Notes: generated by a model not told the origin, from the letters alone. 64,000 nt of DNA from Rhodoligotrophos appendicifer (GCF_007474605.1 NZ_VHKL01000001.1:744001-808000); one strand, 5' to 3'; positions 22,127 through 31,425 are shown, counted from the first letter of the stretch. Numbers and translations are program-made.

Positions 22127-22993
22127 ATGAAGTTAGACCGCCCCACCGCACAGACCGGACGCGCTTTCAGCATCGCCATCGGCGGCCTGTTCTTGGGTAT
22201 GCTGCCATTCGTGTCGATCGCCACAGCTGAGCCCTCGGAAAAGATTTCCCTGCGCTTTGACGTGATCTCCCGGAATACCACCGTCTACGATATCGGCATC
22301 GACTTCCAATTGTCTCCCACGCGCTACACCGCTGAAGCGACCGCCGGGACCACCGGCGTGATCGGCTTCTTCGTGGATGAACAGATGACCATGTCGGCAC
22401 AGGGAGCCTTGGCCGACGCCACCGCCCGCCCGGCCCATTTCATCTACAATGAAAAATCGGGCAAGGAACTCGGGAGCGCAAAGCTCTCCTGGAGCGATGC
22501 GAGGATCGATGTCGATCGGAGCTTCAAGATCGATGAAGATCGTGCCCAGGACCTGGACGATGTGGTGACGCCCGCACTCGCAGATCCCCTCAGCGCGGTC
22601 CTGAGCGCGACGCTGACGGCGTCGGACTCGCCCTGCTCAGGCAGCCACAGGGTTTATAATGGCAGGGAAGTGTTCGACCTCGCTTTTTCCCATCTCGGCA
22701 AGACGACCTTCGAGGGGGATGACGGCGGCGTCTATCGAGGGCCAGTTCACAAATGTGAGGTCCAGTATCTTCCGGTTGCAGGGCTGTCCAAGAAGAAGAT
22801 GAAGCGATACTCGGCCAATCCGCCGACCTACACCATCTGGTTTGCCGAAGTGCCGGTCCCTGCTCTGGGCCGCGACATTTTGCTTCCCGTCGCCGCCAGG
22901 GGAAAAATCAAGGACACCGACGTGAAGATCATCGCCCGGACGGCGAGCATCGATGGCCGGCCCCTGAACAGCCAATCTTTGGTCAGTCGGTGA
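22127..22993 (+). CDS. DUF3108 domain secreted protein
   Basis: The 288-residue protein has an N-terminal hydrophobic signal (about residues 12-33, ending SIATAEP). The following domain matches DUF3108 in character: ISLRFDVISRNTTVYDIGID, SGKELGSAKLSWSD, and the conserved pattern TLTASDSPCSGSHRVYNGRE followed by VFDLAF. The family is periplasmic and functionally unknown. Downstream there are 600 bases without a clear gene. Confidence 0.82.
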   Translation: MKLDRPTAQTGRAFSIAIGGLFLGMLPFVSIATAEPSEKISLRFDVISRNTTVYDIGIDFQLSPTRYTAEATAGTTGVIGFFVDEQMTMSAQGALADATARPAHFIYNEKSGKELGSAKLSWSDARIDVDRSFKIDEDRAQDLDDVVTPALADPLSAVLSATLTASDSPCSGSHRVYNGREVFDLAFSHLGKTTFEGDDGGVYRGPVHKCEVQYLPVAGLSKKKMKRYSANPPTYTIWFAEVPVPALGRDILLPVAARGKIKDTDVKIIARTASIDGRPLNSQSLVSR

Positions 22994-23599
22994 GTGTCCC
23001 ATTGTGAGGCAAATTCGTTAAAGTGAAGGAGCGTCAGCGGCGGTGCGTGCCGCGCCGTTCCCTTGCGGCATGGCACATCTAGCGGGCGGAGATCCTGATT
23101 TGCCGATATCTGGTAAAGAACAGATCCTGAATACCGAAGAATCGCCGATTCGGGCACCCTCTGTTCTGGTTTGTTTCGGTTTATTAAAACCGCTGTGGAA
23201 GCAGCCCTCTTGTGTTGAAACGAAGAATTAAGCCTATTGACTCTCTGTTAACCTTGGGGTTCCGGAATCGACATGAATCATGGCTGCTCCCATCCAGTGA
23301 CTAGACTATCCAGATCAGCTGAATCGGCGGAAATCTCATGAATCTTCAAGTGAACAAATGAGGAAGATCGATGGAGTCACCGATTCGGACGAGTTTTGTT
23401 CTCACCGCGTTCCAAAGATGAAGATTGGAAGCCCGATCGTGCCCGCAGCGGCCTCTTCTCTCCCGCTCCATGGCGCACGGCCGCTGCAATGTGGACCGCT
23501 TTTCCGCAGAGGCTGCTTGCCCTTCAGGCTCTCTTGACCTTATCTGCCCGTGCATACGCTCACTCAAGATCCTTCCAAGGCTGAAGCAAAGCATCTGAA
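22994..23599. other. 606-base gap before the helicase gene
   Basis: No convincing gene is seen. Short open frames on both strands here lack family features and good ribosome sites. The stretch presumably holds the promoter of the long helicase operon. A TTGACT at 23238-23243 could be a -35 element, but I see no matching -10. Confidence 0.4.
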
Positions 23600-26500
23600 A
23601 TGAAAACCATCACCGCGGTTCTCGGTCCCACGAATACAGGCAAGACCCATCTCGCCGTTGAGCGCATGCTGGGCTACGAGACCGGCATGATCGGCCTGCC
23701 CCTCCGGCTCCTGGCCCGCGAAGTTTATGACAAGGTTCGCGCCAAGGTCGGAGAACAGGCCGTTGCGCTGGTGACCGGGGAGGAGAAGATCGTCCCCAGC
23801 TCCCCTCGCTTCTGGGTGTGCACGGTGGAGGCCATGCCGCCCGAGCTTCAGGTTGACTTCCTGGCGATCGACGAGGTGCAGCTTGCCGCGGACCTCGACC
23901 GCGGCCACATCTTCACGGATCGGATCCTGCATCGCCGCGGCAGCCAGGAGACGATGCTCCTCGGCTCCAGCACGATGCGGCCGATGATCGAGCGCCTCCT
24001 GCCGGGCACGAATTACATCACCCGACCGCGCTTCTCTAAGTTGAGCTTCTCCGGCAGCAAAAAAATTACGCGCCTGCCGCCACGCAGCGCTGTGGTCGCG
24101 TTCTCGGCAGATCAGGTCTACAGCATCGCCGAACTGATCCGTCGGCAGCGGGGTGGCGCCGCCGTCGTTCTCGGTGCGCTGTCGCCTCGAACCCGCAATG
24201 CGCAGGTCGCCCTCTACGAATCCGGTGACGTCGACTTTCTCGTGGCCACCGATGCGATCGGCATGGGCCTCAATATGGATGTGGACCACATCGCCTTCGC
24301 TCAAGCGAGGAAGTTTGACGGGTTCAACTTCCGTGACCTGACGCCGGCGGAGCTTGCCCAGATCGCTGGCCGCGCGGGGCGGCACATGAATGATGGGACC
24401 TTTGGCGTCACAGGAGAGGTGGATCCCTTCTCCCGGGAGATCATCGATCGCATCGAGAATCACAATTTCGAGTCGATCAAATACATCCAGTGGCGCAATC
24501 GTGAGCTTGATTTCTCCACTGTGGAGTCCCTGATGCGAAGCCTTGCTGAGGCACCCTCCATCGCAGGGCTGATGCGGGCGCAGTCGGGTGCCGACCAGCT
24601 GGCCCTGGAACAGCTGGCCAACGACCCCGATGTCAGGAACGCGGCAAAGGGGAGGGAGGCGGTCACGAAGCTCTGGGAAGTCTGCCAGATCCCGGACTAT
24701 CGCAACATCACCGGCAACGAACATGCAAATCTGGTGGGTCGGGTCTACGGCTTCCTGACCTCCGCCGAAGGCAAGATCCCTGCGGACTGGTTCGAGGGGC
24801 AGCTGAAGCAGGCCGACAATGTCGAGGGCGACATCGACACTCTCGCGACCCGGATCGCGCATGTGCGCACCTGGACCTTCATCGCCAATCGCAGCGATTG
24901 GCTGGAAGATGCCGATGGCTGGCGGGAAAAGGCTCGGGCCACCGAGGACCGGCTCTCGGATGCTCTCCACGAACGTCTCTCACAGCGGTTCATCGACCGC
25001 CGCACCAGCGTTCTGATGAAGCGGTTGAGGGAGAAGGATCGACTGGCCTCTTCGGTCGACACGGGCGGCGAGATCCTCGTCGAGGGTGTCTTCGTCGGAC
25101 AGATCAAGGGTTTTCATTTCATTCCGGATACGAGCAGCGATGCCTCTGAAGGACGGACGTTGCGGGCTGCTTCCATGCAGGCCGTAGCCGCGGAGATTGC
25201 AGACCGTGCGAAGCAGCTCGTGGAAGACAGGGTCGAAGTCTTTGCTCTGGGACGGGAGGGCTCGATCCGCTGGCGCGATACCCGCATTGCCCGCCTCGTC
25301 GCCGGTCGCAGCGTTCTGAAGCCTCAGGTCGAACTGATCGCCGACGAGCAGCTCTCCGGTGCCGATCGGGAAGCCGTGCAGAAGCGGCTGGAGCAGTTCG
25401 TGGAATATCGCATCGGCGAGGTCTTGAAGCCGCTGGTGCAGCTGGAATCGGCTCAGGATCTGGAGGGGCTTGCCCGGGGGCTCGCCTTCCGCCTCGTGGA
25501 GCAGCTGGGCGTTCTGAGCCGGGAAGAGGTCAAGGACGACGTCAAGCAGCTCGACCAGGCCGCGCGGGCCGGACTGCGGAACTACGGTATTCGCTTCGGA
25601 GCCTTCAACATCTTCATGCCCCTGCTGCTGAAGCCGGCGGCGATGGAACTGAAGCTGCTCCTCTGGGCCTTGACGGAACAGCAGGCGGGGCGTCTCGACC
25701 TGGATAAATTGCCTGAGCCCCCCACCCAGGGCTTGACGTCGGTCGCCTTCGATCAATCGACGCCGAAGGGTTTCTACAGAGCCGTCGGCTTCCGGGTCTG
25801 CGGCACTCGTGCCGTTCGCATCGACATGCTGGAACGTCTCGCCGACGTGATCAGGCCGCGTGTGTTTTGGCGGCCCCAATTCGATGGCGACACGCGTCCC
25901 AACGGCTCGGTCGAAGGCGGCGGTTTCACCGTGGTCCCCGATATGATGTCGCTGGTCGGATGTTCCGGCGAGGAGTTTGCCAGCATTCTCCGGACGCTGG
26001 GGTTCCGATGTGAGAACCGGGTGATCGAACCATCGCCTCCGGAAGTGCCGGAAACAGCGGCATCGAGTGAGACACCTTTACCCGACGAAGCACCGGTGGC
26101 TGAGCAGTTCGGGAGCGAGGCGATCACTGAGGCGCCGGCAGAGCTCCTGGCGGAAGCACCGGCAGAGATCCTGGCGGAGAATGGGGAAGGTGCCGAGCCT
26201 TCCGCTGTCGAGGCCACTCCCAACGCTGCCCCGGAGCAGGGTGAGGCTGAGAATGCCGATGGTGAGACGAAGCCCGAGACGCCCGCTGCAGCGACGGCGA
26301 TCGAGGGCGATGTGACCCCTTCGGCTGTCGAGGCCCATCAGGAACCGGAGGGGATCGAGTCGTCGCCCCCGGCAGCTGCCTCGGACGCAGGCGTCGTCGA
26401 CCCCTCCGTAGACGCGCCGATCGATGTGCCAGCGAAGCCCCTGGAACCCACCGTCCTCGAGGTCTGGTGGCCAAAGGATGCGGGTCCGTTCAAGCGCGCG

Positions 26501-26842
26501 GAAGGCGGCGGCCGCAGGGACGCCAGGCGCCAGCAGCAGGAACGGCCTGGCGCGGAGAAGCGTGCGGGCGGTGCTCATCCCCGGCAGGAGGGTGACCGGC
26601 CCCGCGAAGCGCGAGGCCCGCGTCCGGAGCGAAACCGCAATGATCCGTCGCGGCATGAAAAGCCGAGGCATGAGGGAGGCCGGCCGGAGAAACCGCGACA
26701 TGAAAGGCCGGACAAGCCGCGCCAAGACGAGCGCCACGCGGCCCGGCAGAGGCGCGAGGAGTCGGTTCGCGCGGATTCCCCGTTTGCAGTTTTGGGCGCC
26801 CTCAAAGCGGAGTTGCTGCAGAAGCGTAAGACCGGCCAATGA
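23600..26842 (+). CDS. SUV3-type DEAD/DEAH RNA helicase with a disordered tail
   Basis: The N-terminal helicase starts directly with Walker A, VLGPTNTGKTHLAVERML, then DFLAIDEVQLAADLDRGHIF (motif II region) and LAQIAGRAGRHMN (motif VI). This layout matches the mitochondrial-degradosome SUV3 helicase and its alphaproteobacterial relatives, which unwind RNA for decay. Residues from about 800 onward are low-complexity: first an Ala/Glu/Pro-rich acidic part, then an Arg/Pro/His-rich basic part with repeated RHE, RPE and KPRHE units. The protein ends in the conserved ADSPFAVLGALKAELLQ. At 1,080 residues it is long. The S4 protein follows four bases later. Confidence 0.9.
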   Translation: MKTITAVLGPTNTGKTHLAVERMLGYETGMIGLPLRLLAREVYDKVRAKVGEQAVALVTGEEKIVPSSPRFWVCTVEAMPPELQVDFLAIDEVQLAADLDRGHIFTDRILHRRGSQETMLLGSSTMRPMIERLLPGTNYITRPRFSKLSFSGSKKITRLPPRSAVVAFSADQVYSIAELIRRQRGGAAVVLGALSPRTRNAQVALYESGDVDFLVATDAIGMGLNMDVDHIAFAQARKFDGFNFRDLTPAELAQIAGRAGRHMNDGTFGVTGEVDPFSREIIDRIENHNFESIKYIQWRNRELDFSTVESLMRSLAEAPSIAGLMRAQSGADQLALEQLANDPDVRNAAKGREAVTKLWEVCQIPDYRNITGNEHANLVGRVYGFLTSAEGKIPADWFEGQLKQADNVEGDIDTLATRIAHVRTWTFIANRSDWLEDADGWREKARATEDRLSDALHERLSQRFIDRRTSVLMKRLREKDRLASSVDTGGEILVEGVFVGQIKGFHFIPDTSSDASEGRTLRAASMQAVAAEIADRAKQLVEDRVEVFALGREGSIRWRDTRIARLVAGRSVLKPQVELIADEQLSGADREAVQKRLEQFVEYRIGEVLKPLVQLESAQDLEGLARGLAFRLVEQLGVLSREEVKDDVKQLDQAARAGLRNYGIRFGAFNIFMPLLLKPAAMELKLLLWALTEQQAGRLDLDKLPEPPTQGLTSVAFDQSTPKGFYRAVGFRVCGTRAVRIDMLERLADVIRPRVFWRPQFDGDTRPNGSVEGGGFTVVPDMMSLVGCSGEEFASILRTLGFRCENRVIEPSPPEVPETAASSETPLPDEAPVAEQFGSEAITEAPAELLAEAPAEILAENGEGAEPSAVEATPNAAPEQGEAENADGETKPETPAAATAIEGDVTPSAVEAHQEPEGIESSPPAAASDAGVVDPSVDAPIDVPAKPLEPTVLEVWWPKDAGPFKRAEGGGRRDARRQQQERPGAEKRAGGAHPRQEGDRPREARGPRPERNRNDPSRHEKPRHEGGRPEKPRHERPDKPRQDERHAARQRREESVRADSPFAVLGALKAELLQKRKTGQ

Positions 26843-26845
26843 TCC

Positions 26846-27124
26846 ATGGGTCAGCGCATCGACAAATGGCTTGTCTATGCACGGATGGTCAAGACGCGGA
26901 CCGCTGCGACGGAGCTGGTGGAGCGTGGGCGCGTCAGAGTGAATAGGGAGCGCGTGACGAAGACGAGCCAAATGGTCGGCGAGGGAGATGTGCTGACGCT
27001 CGCTTTTCCCCGCAATATCCGAATCATCAGAATTGTCGGCATCGGTGAACGTCGTGGACCCCCGAGTGAGGCCCAGCTTCTCTATGAGGATCTGACGCGG
27101 CCGGCCGCACCGGGCGAAGGGTGA
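26846..27124 (+). CDS. S4-domain RNA-binding protein (HslR-like)
   Basis: The 92-residue protein is essentially a single S4 domain: QRIDKWLVYARMVKTRTAAT, ELVERGRVRVNRERV and GDVLTLAF. Such Hsp15/HslR proteins bind RNA, in E. coli the free 50S subunit carrying nascent chain. It follows the helicase gene by four bases, so the two RNA-related proteins are co-translated. That partnership is inferred from context. Confidence 0.88.
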   Translation: MGQRIDKWLVYARMVKTRTAATELVERGRVRVNRERVTKTSQMVGEGDVLTLAFPRNIRIIRIVGIGERRGPPSEAQLLYEDLTRPAAPGEG

Positions 27125-27263
27125 TGCCGCGTCTGGAGACGGGAGTTGCGCCTGACCGACGCAACGCTTTAAACATCCTTGCGCAGACTGCCGATCTCTG
27201 CCCTAAAGCAGGGAGATTCGCTTCTTGTTACCCAACTGGATTTAGGGACCTCCGGAGCCAAGG

Positions 27264-27602
27264 ATGACTTACGTCGTCACCGACAACTGCATCAAATGCA
27301 AATACATGGATTGCGTGGAAGTCTGTCCTGTGGACTGCTTCTACGAGGGTGAGAACATGCTGGTGATCCACCCGGACGAATGTATCGATTGCGGGGTCTG
27401 TGAGCCGGAATGCCCGGCGGAGGCGATCAAGCCGGACACGGAGCCGGGACTGGAGAAGTGGCTCGGTGTAAACGCGGACTATGCGAGCAGATGGCCGAAC
27501 ATCACGGCAAAGAAGGACGCCCCGCCGGATGCGGCGGACTTTGACGGCGAGGCGGACAAGTTCGAGAAGTATTTTTCCGCGGAACCGGGAGAGGGTGACT
27601 GA
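27264..27602 (+). CDS. fdxA: 7Fe (3Fe-4S/4Fe-4S) ferredoxin
   Basis: This is a small electron carrier. The first cluster ligands are in [17 protein letters not shown] and the second in [12 protein letters not shown]. The C-terminal half ([20 protein letters not shown], ending in an acidic tail) is typical of FdxA from alphaproteobacteria. At 112 residues it has normal length. A strong purine-rich site precedes the ATG. It sits between the S4 gene and carD, the usual order. Confidence 0.94.
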   Translation: MTYVVTDNCIKCKYMDCVEVCPVDCFYEGENMLVIHPDECIDCGVCEPECPAEAIKPDTEPGLEKWLGVNADYASRWPNITAKKDAPPDAADFDGEADKFEKYFSAEPGEGD

Positions 27603-27814
27603 ACGCCGCAGGCTTTGTGCTTGAGCGATTGCGCCTGACGTTTTAACGGGTTTAGTACGGAACGAATCGGCCTGCACGGCCAAGCAGCAACCACTTTGGA
27701 CCGCCAGGGCCGAAGGTTAACGCTGATTAAGGCATCATCGGGACGGGGCTTCAAATTGCCCCGCGATTATGCTATTGTTTTCAACAGTTAGACATTAACT
27801 ACCCAGGAACACGC

Positions 27815-27843
27815 CGAGCTCTCCCCTGGCTCGGATTTTTTTC
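27815..27843 (+). terminator. Intrinsic terminator between fdxA and carD
   Basis: The six-base stem CCGAGC / GCTCGG with a nine-base loop is followed by a run of T (ATTTTTTC). It lies about 210 bases after the fdxA stop and before the carD leader. Confidence 0.65.
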
Positions 27844-28070
27844 GCCACAGGCTTCGATCGGTTTCGTTGCACGACTACGGCGTAAAAGAGGACAGGTCAA
27901 GGAGGCGGGAGAGCGTTGACGGCCTTTATTCCTTCGCGCCGCGCGGGCGTGCGGGTTCGATGCGTTGTAGCAGCGAAAGGCTTGTTCTCGTCGGGCTACG
28001 TCGAAAGTCGCAGCGCGATAAGCATCTGGGTCCGCGAACGGTGTTCAGGGCGGCGGAGATGGTGGAGAGT

Positions 28071-28658
28071 ATGGCAGCAACACAAAAAAAAGCGGGTCTT
28101 AAGTTCAAGACCAACGAATTTGTGGTCTATCCTGCGCATGGCGTAGGCAAGATCGTCGATATCGAGGAGCAAGAGATCGCCGGCGCGAAGCTCGAGCTCT
28201 ACGTCATCGACTTCGATCGTGAGAAAATGCGTCTCCGCGTCCCCACGGGAAAATGCGAAGCCGTCGGCATGCGCAAGCTGTCGGATCAGGATAAGATCGA
28301 GCAGGCGCTGAAGACGTTGAAGGGCCGTGCCCGTGTTCGCCGCACGATGTGGAGCCGTCGCGCTCAGGAATACGAAGCAAAGATCAATTCTGGCGATATC
28401 ATTGCTGTCGCCGAAGTCGTGCGCGACCTGTTCCGCTCCGACCGCCAGCCGGAGCAATCCTACAGCGAGCGTCAGCTTTACGAAGCAGCCTTGGATCGCA
28501 TGGCCCGCGAAGTTGCCGCCGTTAAAGTTCTTGATGAACCCACCGCCGTTAAGGAAATCGAGAATTTGCTTCTGACGAGCCCGAAGCGCTTGAAGGGCAC
28601 CGAAGCCGAGGTCGAAGCCGAAGGCGAGGCGGAAGACGCCACCGAGGAAGCGGCCTGA
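28071..28658 (+). CDS. carD: CarD family transcriptional regulator
   Basis: CarD-type proteins bind the RNA polymerase beta subunit and stabilise open promoter complexes. The N-terminal RID (Tudor-like) domain is clear: FKTNEFVVYPAHGVGKIVDI, then EEQEIAGAKLELYVIDF. The C-terminal helical DNA-binding domain includes RRAQEYEAKINSGD, VRDLFRSDRQPEQSYSERQL and ALDRMAREVA. The tail is acidic. I start at the ATG at 28071 (MAATQKKAG); an ATG at 28059 is an alternative. The frame is open further up, but that part is leader DNA. Confidence 0.92.
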   Translation: MAATQKKAGLKFKTNEFVVYPAHGVGKIVDIEEQEIAGAKLELYVIDFDREKMRLRVPTGKCEAVGMRKLSDQDKIEQALKTLKGRARVRRTMWSRRAQEYEAKINSGDIIAVAEVVRDLFRSDRQPEQSYSERQLYEAALDRMAREVAAVKVLDEPTAVKEIENLLLTSPKRLKGTEAEVEAEGEAEDATEEAA

Positions 28659-28685
28659 CGGTTTCTTTACGGATTGGATGAAATT

Positions 28686-28709
28686 GAGCGCGGCATCGAT
28701 GCCGCGCTC
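28686..28709. terminator. Bidirectional terminator between carD and the nuclease gene
   Basis: A 24-base perfect palindrome with the half-site GAGCGCGGCATC lies between two convergent genes. A T-rich run follows on the plus side (TTATTGTTTC). It can serve both transcripts. Confidence 0.75.
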
Positions 28710-29522
28710 TTATTGTTTCGGGACGAACTCTACCTGCTCGGCGACGTCGACCGTGACCATGGGACCGTTTCTGCGCTCGATGAACCCGCGCACGCGGATC
28801 GGACGGCCCGCCAAGCTTTCCATGGTGAAACCCCGCCGCTCCAGATCCTCTCGAGCGTCCGCCGTGAGCGCTACGGTGAAGTCGGTCCGCCAGTCGTCAC
28901 CGAAGTTGAGATAGGTGAGCCTCTTCGTGCTCGACACGTCGCGGATCGTACCCGCGACGATCTCATACCGGTCAAGTCGCTCGAGCAGGGCGCGTGTCCC
29001 CTCCGCTGATCGGGGTGCGAACTCGCTCAGCGCCCACAAGCCCTGACCGCGCGCCCGGGCATTGGCCTCTGCTGCGAGCAGCTCACCGACGCAGTCGGTC
29101 TGCCCCACAAGCGGCATCACGCGCACGAGCCCCTGCGCGACGAGCATTTTCTGGATCCAGGACCCATCCTCTGTCGCCACCTGCACGACCAGCCGGCCAT
29201 GCCGATCCGGGGTCTTGGTCCCCGACAATGTCACCTTGGAGCCCACAAGACTATCCTGCAGCAGAGTGTCGGCGGCGCGCTCGATGGCACGGGCGCCTCG
29301 GCCGGGGGAGGGCCGCGCATGGGGAGGCTCGATGGCGGCCAGCCGCACGGTCCGGCCATCGGCGAGTGTGATCTGCTCCATCCCCCGGACTTTGGCGATG
29401 GTCGCGGTCTCGCGCGGCTGCCCGCACACCTCCTCCGCTTGCAGCACAGCATGGGCGCTCCCCAGCGACGTGCATGCGATCGAGGCCAGCATCAGTATCG
29501 GGCGGCGAAGCAAGTCCATCAT
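28710..29522 (-). CDS. Thermonuclease-family (SNase-like) secreted protein
   Basis: The protein begins with a signal peptide (MMDLLRRPILMLASIACTSL, then GSAHA). The central SNase-like fold covers ITLADGRTVRLAAIEPPHAR, GTKTPDRHGRLVVQV and EANARARGQGLWAL. The canonical catalytic Arg/Glu pair of staphylococcal nuclease is only partly recognisable here, so nuclease activity is not assured. A second conserved region follows (VSSTKRLTYLNFGDDWRTDF, GRPIRVRGFIERRNGP), often seen in rhizobial members. The ATG at 29522 is chosen, with another ATG directly after it; the ribosome site is weak. Confidence 0.8.
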   Translation of the reverse strand: MMDLLRRPILMLASIACTSLGSAHAVLQAEEVCGQPRETATIAKVRGMEQITLADGRTVRLAAIEPPHARPSPGRGARAIERAADTLLQDSLVGSKVTLSGTKTPDRHGRLVVQVATEDGSWIQKMLVAQGLVRVMPLVGQTDCVGELLAAEANARARGQGLWALSEFAPRSAEGTRALLERLDRYEIVAGTIRDVSSTKRLTYLNFGDDWRTDFTVALTADAREDLERRGFTMESLAGRPIRVRGFIERRNGPMVTVDVAEQVEFVPKQ

Positions 29523-29621
29523 GAGCCGGAATCTACAGAGAGGCACCGCTCTTGTCGTGCCCGATGCAAGCCACACGAAGGTTTTGCTCGATGATTTTTA
29601 CAGGTATAAGCATTGCGGCTG

Positions 29622-29698
29622 GTCCCCGTAGCTCAGCAGGATAGAGCATCAGATTCCTAATCTGAGGGTCGCACGTTCGAATCGTGCCGGGGACGCCA
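29622..29698 (+). tRNA. tRNA-Arg (anticodon CCT)
   Basis: The 77-base cloverleaf has a perfect seven-base acceptor stem (GTCCCCG at 29622-29628, CGGGGAC at 29688-29694), an encoded CCA end and a CAGAT/ATCTG anticodon stem around TTCCTAA, so the anticodon is CCT, reading AGG. The T loop is TTCGAAT. The chromosomal core ends here and the accessory region begins at its 3' end, a common integrase target. Confidence 0.95.
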
Positions 29699-29772
29699 AA
29701 AAAATCAGATAGTTAAGGGGTAGCTGGATCTGCCGAGAAAGCTCTCGGTCATCACTGGGTCATCATTGGCGC

Positions 29773-30363
29773 TTATCTGATACGCTTTCGGCTCTTTGAG
29801 AACGCTAATTCCTTCGCCGCTTTTGCTGACTTTTCGGCGACCAAGTTCCGGCCCTTGCTCCATGGCGGCGTGGTCGATTTCTTGCGCATCGTTCCGTCTT
29901 TCTTGGCCTGCCGCAAATAGCGCCGTAGACGCTTGAGCACGATCAAGGCGTCAGCGCCGACAGTTTCATTGATCTGGGGGATAGCGCCATATACCTGATC
30001 GCGGATCGGAGCCATACGCCTGATCCAGCCGATTGTATTTTCGACAAGCTTCAAATCGCCATCGGTACAGACCCGCTTGTCCATGCACCCGTAGACGCGA
30101 TCGAGTCGATTCGCCAAATCTCTTTGATAGCCGCCGCCCATCTTCGCGATTAAGTTTGCGGCTTGATCTACCTTAGCGGCAAAGCCCTGCCGCGAATTAG
30201 GGATGGCCCTAACATAGGCTTTGTAAAGCTCAACTATTGCTTCGATTTCGCGTTGCGGGTCCTCCAGTGTCTCGATGTGGAGAAGCTGCGGCAATGCTTG
30301 ATTGAAGGCGTCCTGTGCAGCGAGGAAGGGATCAACCGGCTTTATTTTTCGCGGCCTAGGCAT
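29773..30363 (-). CDS. Unrecognised 196-residue protein
   Basis: The protein is basic and mostly helical, with no signal peptide or membrane span. It starts MPRPRKIKPVDPFLAAQDAF, has a central LANRLDRVYGCMDKRVC, and ends in a Lys/Arg/Ser-rich tail (SKAAKELAFSKSRKRIR). It overlaps the start region of the next upstream gene by eight bases, so the two are translated together. I do not recognise the family. The first gene after the tRNA is often an integrase, but this one has no recombinase motif. Confidence 0.6.
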   Translation of the reverse strand: MPRPRKIKPVDPFLAAQDAFNQALPQLLHIETLEDPQREIEAIVELYKAYVRAIPNSRQGFAAKVDQAANLIAKMGGGYQRDLANRLDRVYGCMDKRVCTDGDLKLVENTIGWIRRMAPIRDQVYGAIPQINETVGADALIVLKRLRRYLRQAKKDGTMRKKSTTPPWSKGRNLVAEKSAKAAKELAFSKSRKRIR

Positions 30364-30829
30364 CTGACGCCGGCTCGATGTTGCCGTAGTGGTAGAGTTC
30401 CTTGATTGCCTCGATGAGGATCTCTAGCTCGGTGACTGCGTCTTCGCCAACCGTTGTGAAGACAAAGGGCGCTGCTCTGAACATCTGATCACGCTGGCGC
30501 GCCGCCGGCTTGATCCGGTGAAGGATGTTCGAGAGGTCGACGTGTGTTCGCCGCTTCGGTTCGTTGCGGATTAGTCGTTGCGCAATGCGATCTATCTGAA
30601 CAGCAGCGCTGCGGCAGACGGGCGAGGGCAGTGAAGAAACCAAACCTGCCGCGTGGATCAGCTTAAGGACTATTCCATCCGGGTATATGGGAGCAGCTCG
30701 AACCAAGGCCCGATGAGTGTCGTGTATACGCGTCTGTGCCGCCTTATGGAGCATGCCGGGTCCGCTGACCATTTCAGCAACGGCGGCCTCCCAATAGCCG
30801 CTCAAATCAACAACAGGATCACGGTGCAT
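30356..30829 (-). CDS. Unrecognised 157-residue protein
   Basis: This is a soluble, helix-rich protein with MHRDPVVDLSGYWEAAVAEM at the N-terminus and a conserved-looking AVTELEILIEAIKELYHYGN at the C-terminus. The end overlaps the downstream unknown gene by eight bases, forming a two-gene unit. No motif that I know is visible. It may be an accessory gene of the island. Confidence 0.55.
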   Translation of the reverse strand: MHRDPVVDLSGYWEAAVAEMVSGPGMLHKAAQTRIHDTHRALVRAAPIYPDGIVLKLIHAAGLVSSLPSPVCRSAAVQIDRIAQRLIRNEPKRRTHVDLSNILHRIKPAARQRDQMFRAAPFVFTTVGEDAVTELEILIEAIKELYHYGNIEPASDA

Positions 30830-30854
30830 TTCATCCCCTCGTGTGGCTTGCAGG

Positions 30855-30888
30855 CAAAAGAAAAGCGCCCGGCTGTTAGCCGAGCGCC
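30855..30888 (-). terminator. Intrinsic terminator (minus strand)
   Basis: Read on the minus strand, GGCGCTCGGCT-AAC-AGCCGGGCGC forms a near-perfect stem with a three-base loop, followed by a T-rich run TTTTCTTTT. It lies 16 bases beyond the stop of the 173-residue gene and separates it from the next two. Confidence 0.8.
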
Positions 30889-30903
30889 ATGGAAGTAGCT
30901 TCG

Positions 30904-31425
30904 TTAGGCGACTGCTTCGCGCACGGGCGATACGAGTTTAAGCGCCGGGCGCCCCATGACGTCTAAAATGCTATGCAGACTGGGTGTGGTGGCGCGCGCA
31001 GTCTCTTGGAGATGGCTGAGCCCTTTAATCAAAGACCGAAGCTGCCAAGCAGTATCGAACGCCCCGTAATTGTCGCAGAAGGCTGCGGCCTGGGAAAATT
31101 GAAGAGACGCCAGAACCGGGTTGTCCCGAGGCAGCATTTCGCGGCAAGCTTCACACGCAGCGCTCACCCCGAGCCACACATCGAACCAGGGGTAGTTCTC
31201 TGCCCCATCAAAGGCCAGCCAAGCTTCTGCTTCGTCAAACAGGTCTGCGAGTAAGGCTTGCACACCGGCGATAGTGGTCGGCGGCGTCTTCAATATCTCA
31301 TCTTCGAGAGCATTAGCGGCGTTGAGCAGCGCTTGGGCTGCGCGAGGCGCTTCAGCCTGGATGACCTCAGCCAGATCCGCCAGACGGTTAGATTCGGCCT
31401 TCAAAGTGTTGACTGCTTTCGTCAT
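30904..31425 (-). CDS. Unrecognised 173-residue helical protein
   Basis: From the ATG at 31425 (MTKAVNTLKAESNRLADLAE) the protein is acidic and helical, with paired Cys in GVSAACEACREMLPRDN and aromatic-rich YPWFDVWLGV. The frame is open to 31938, but that part has unusual composition and crosses an AT-rich leader, so I reject it. A GGGAGAG site precedes the ATG. It is a single-gene unit with its own terminator. Function unknown. Confidence 0.6.
   Translation of the reverse strand: MTKAVNTLKAESNRLADLAEVIQAEAPRAAQALLNAANALEDEILKTPPTTIAGVQALLADLFDEAEAWLAFDGAENYPWFDVWLGVSAACEACREMLPRDNPVLASLQFSQAAAFCDNYGAFDTAWQLRSLIKGLSHLQETARATTPSLHSILDVMGRPALKLVSPVREAVA

Noticed and set aside
29699-29772. Second attachment site directly after the tRNA
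   Set aside because: A short TCACTGGGTCATCA-like repetition near 29750-29765 is too short and does not match the tRNA 3' end.
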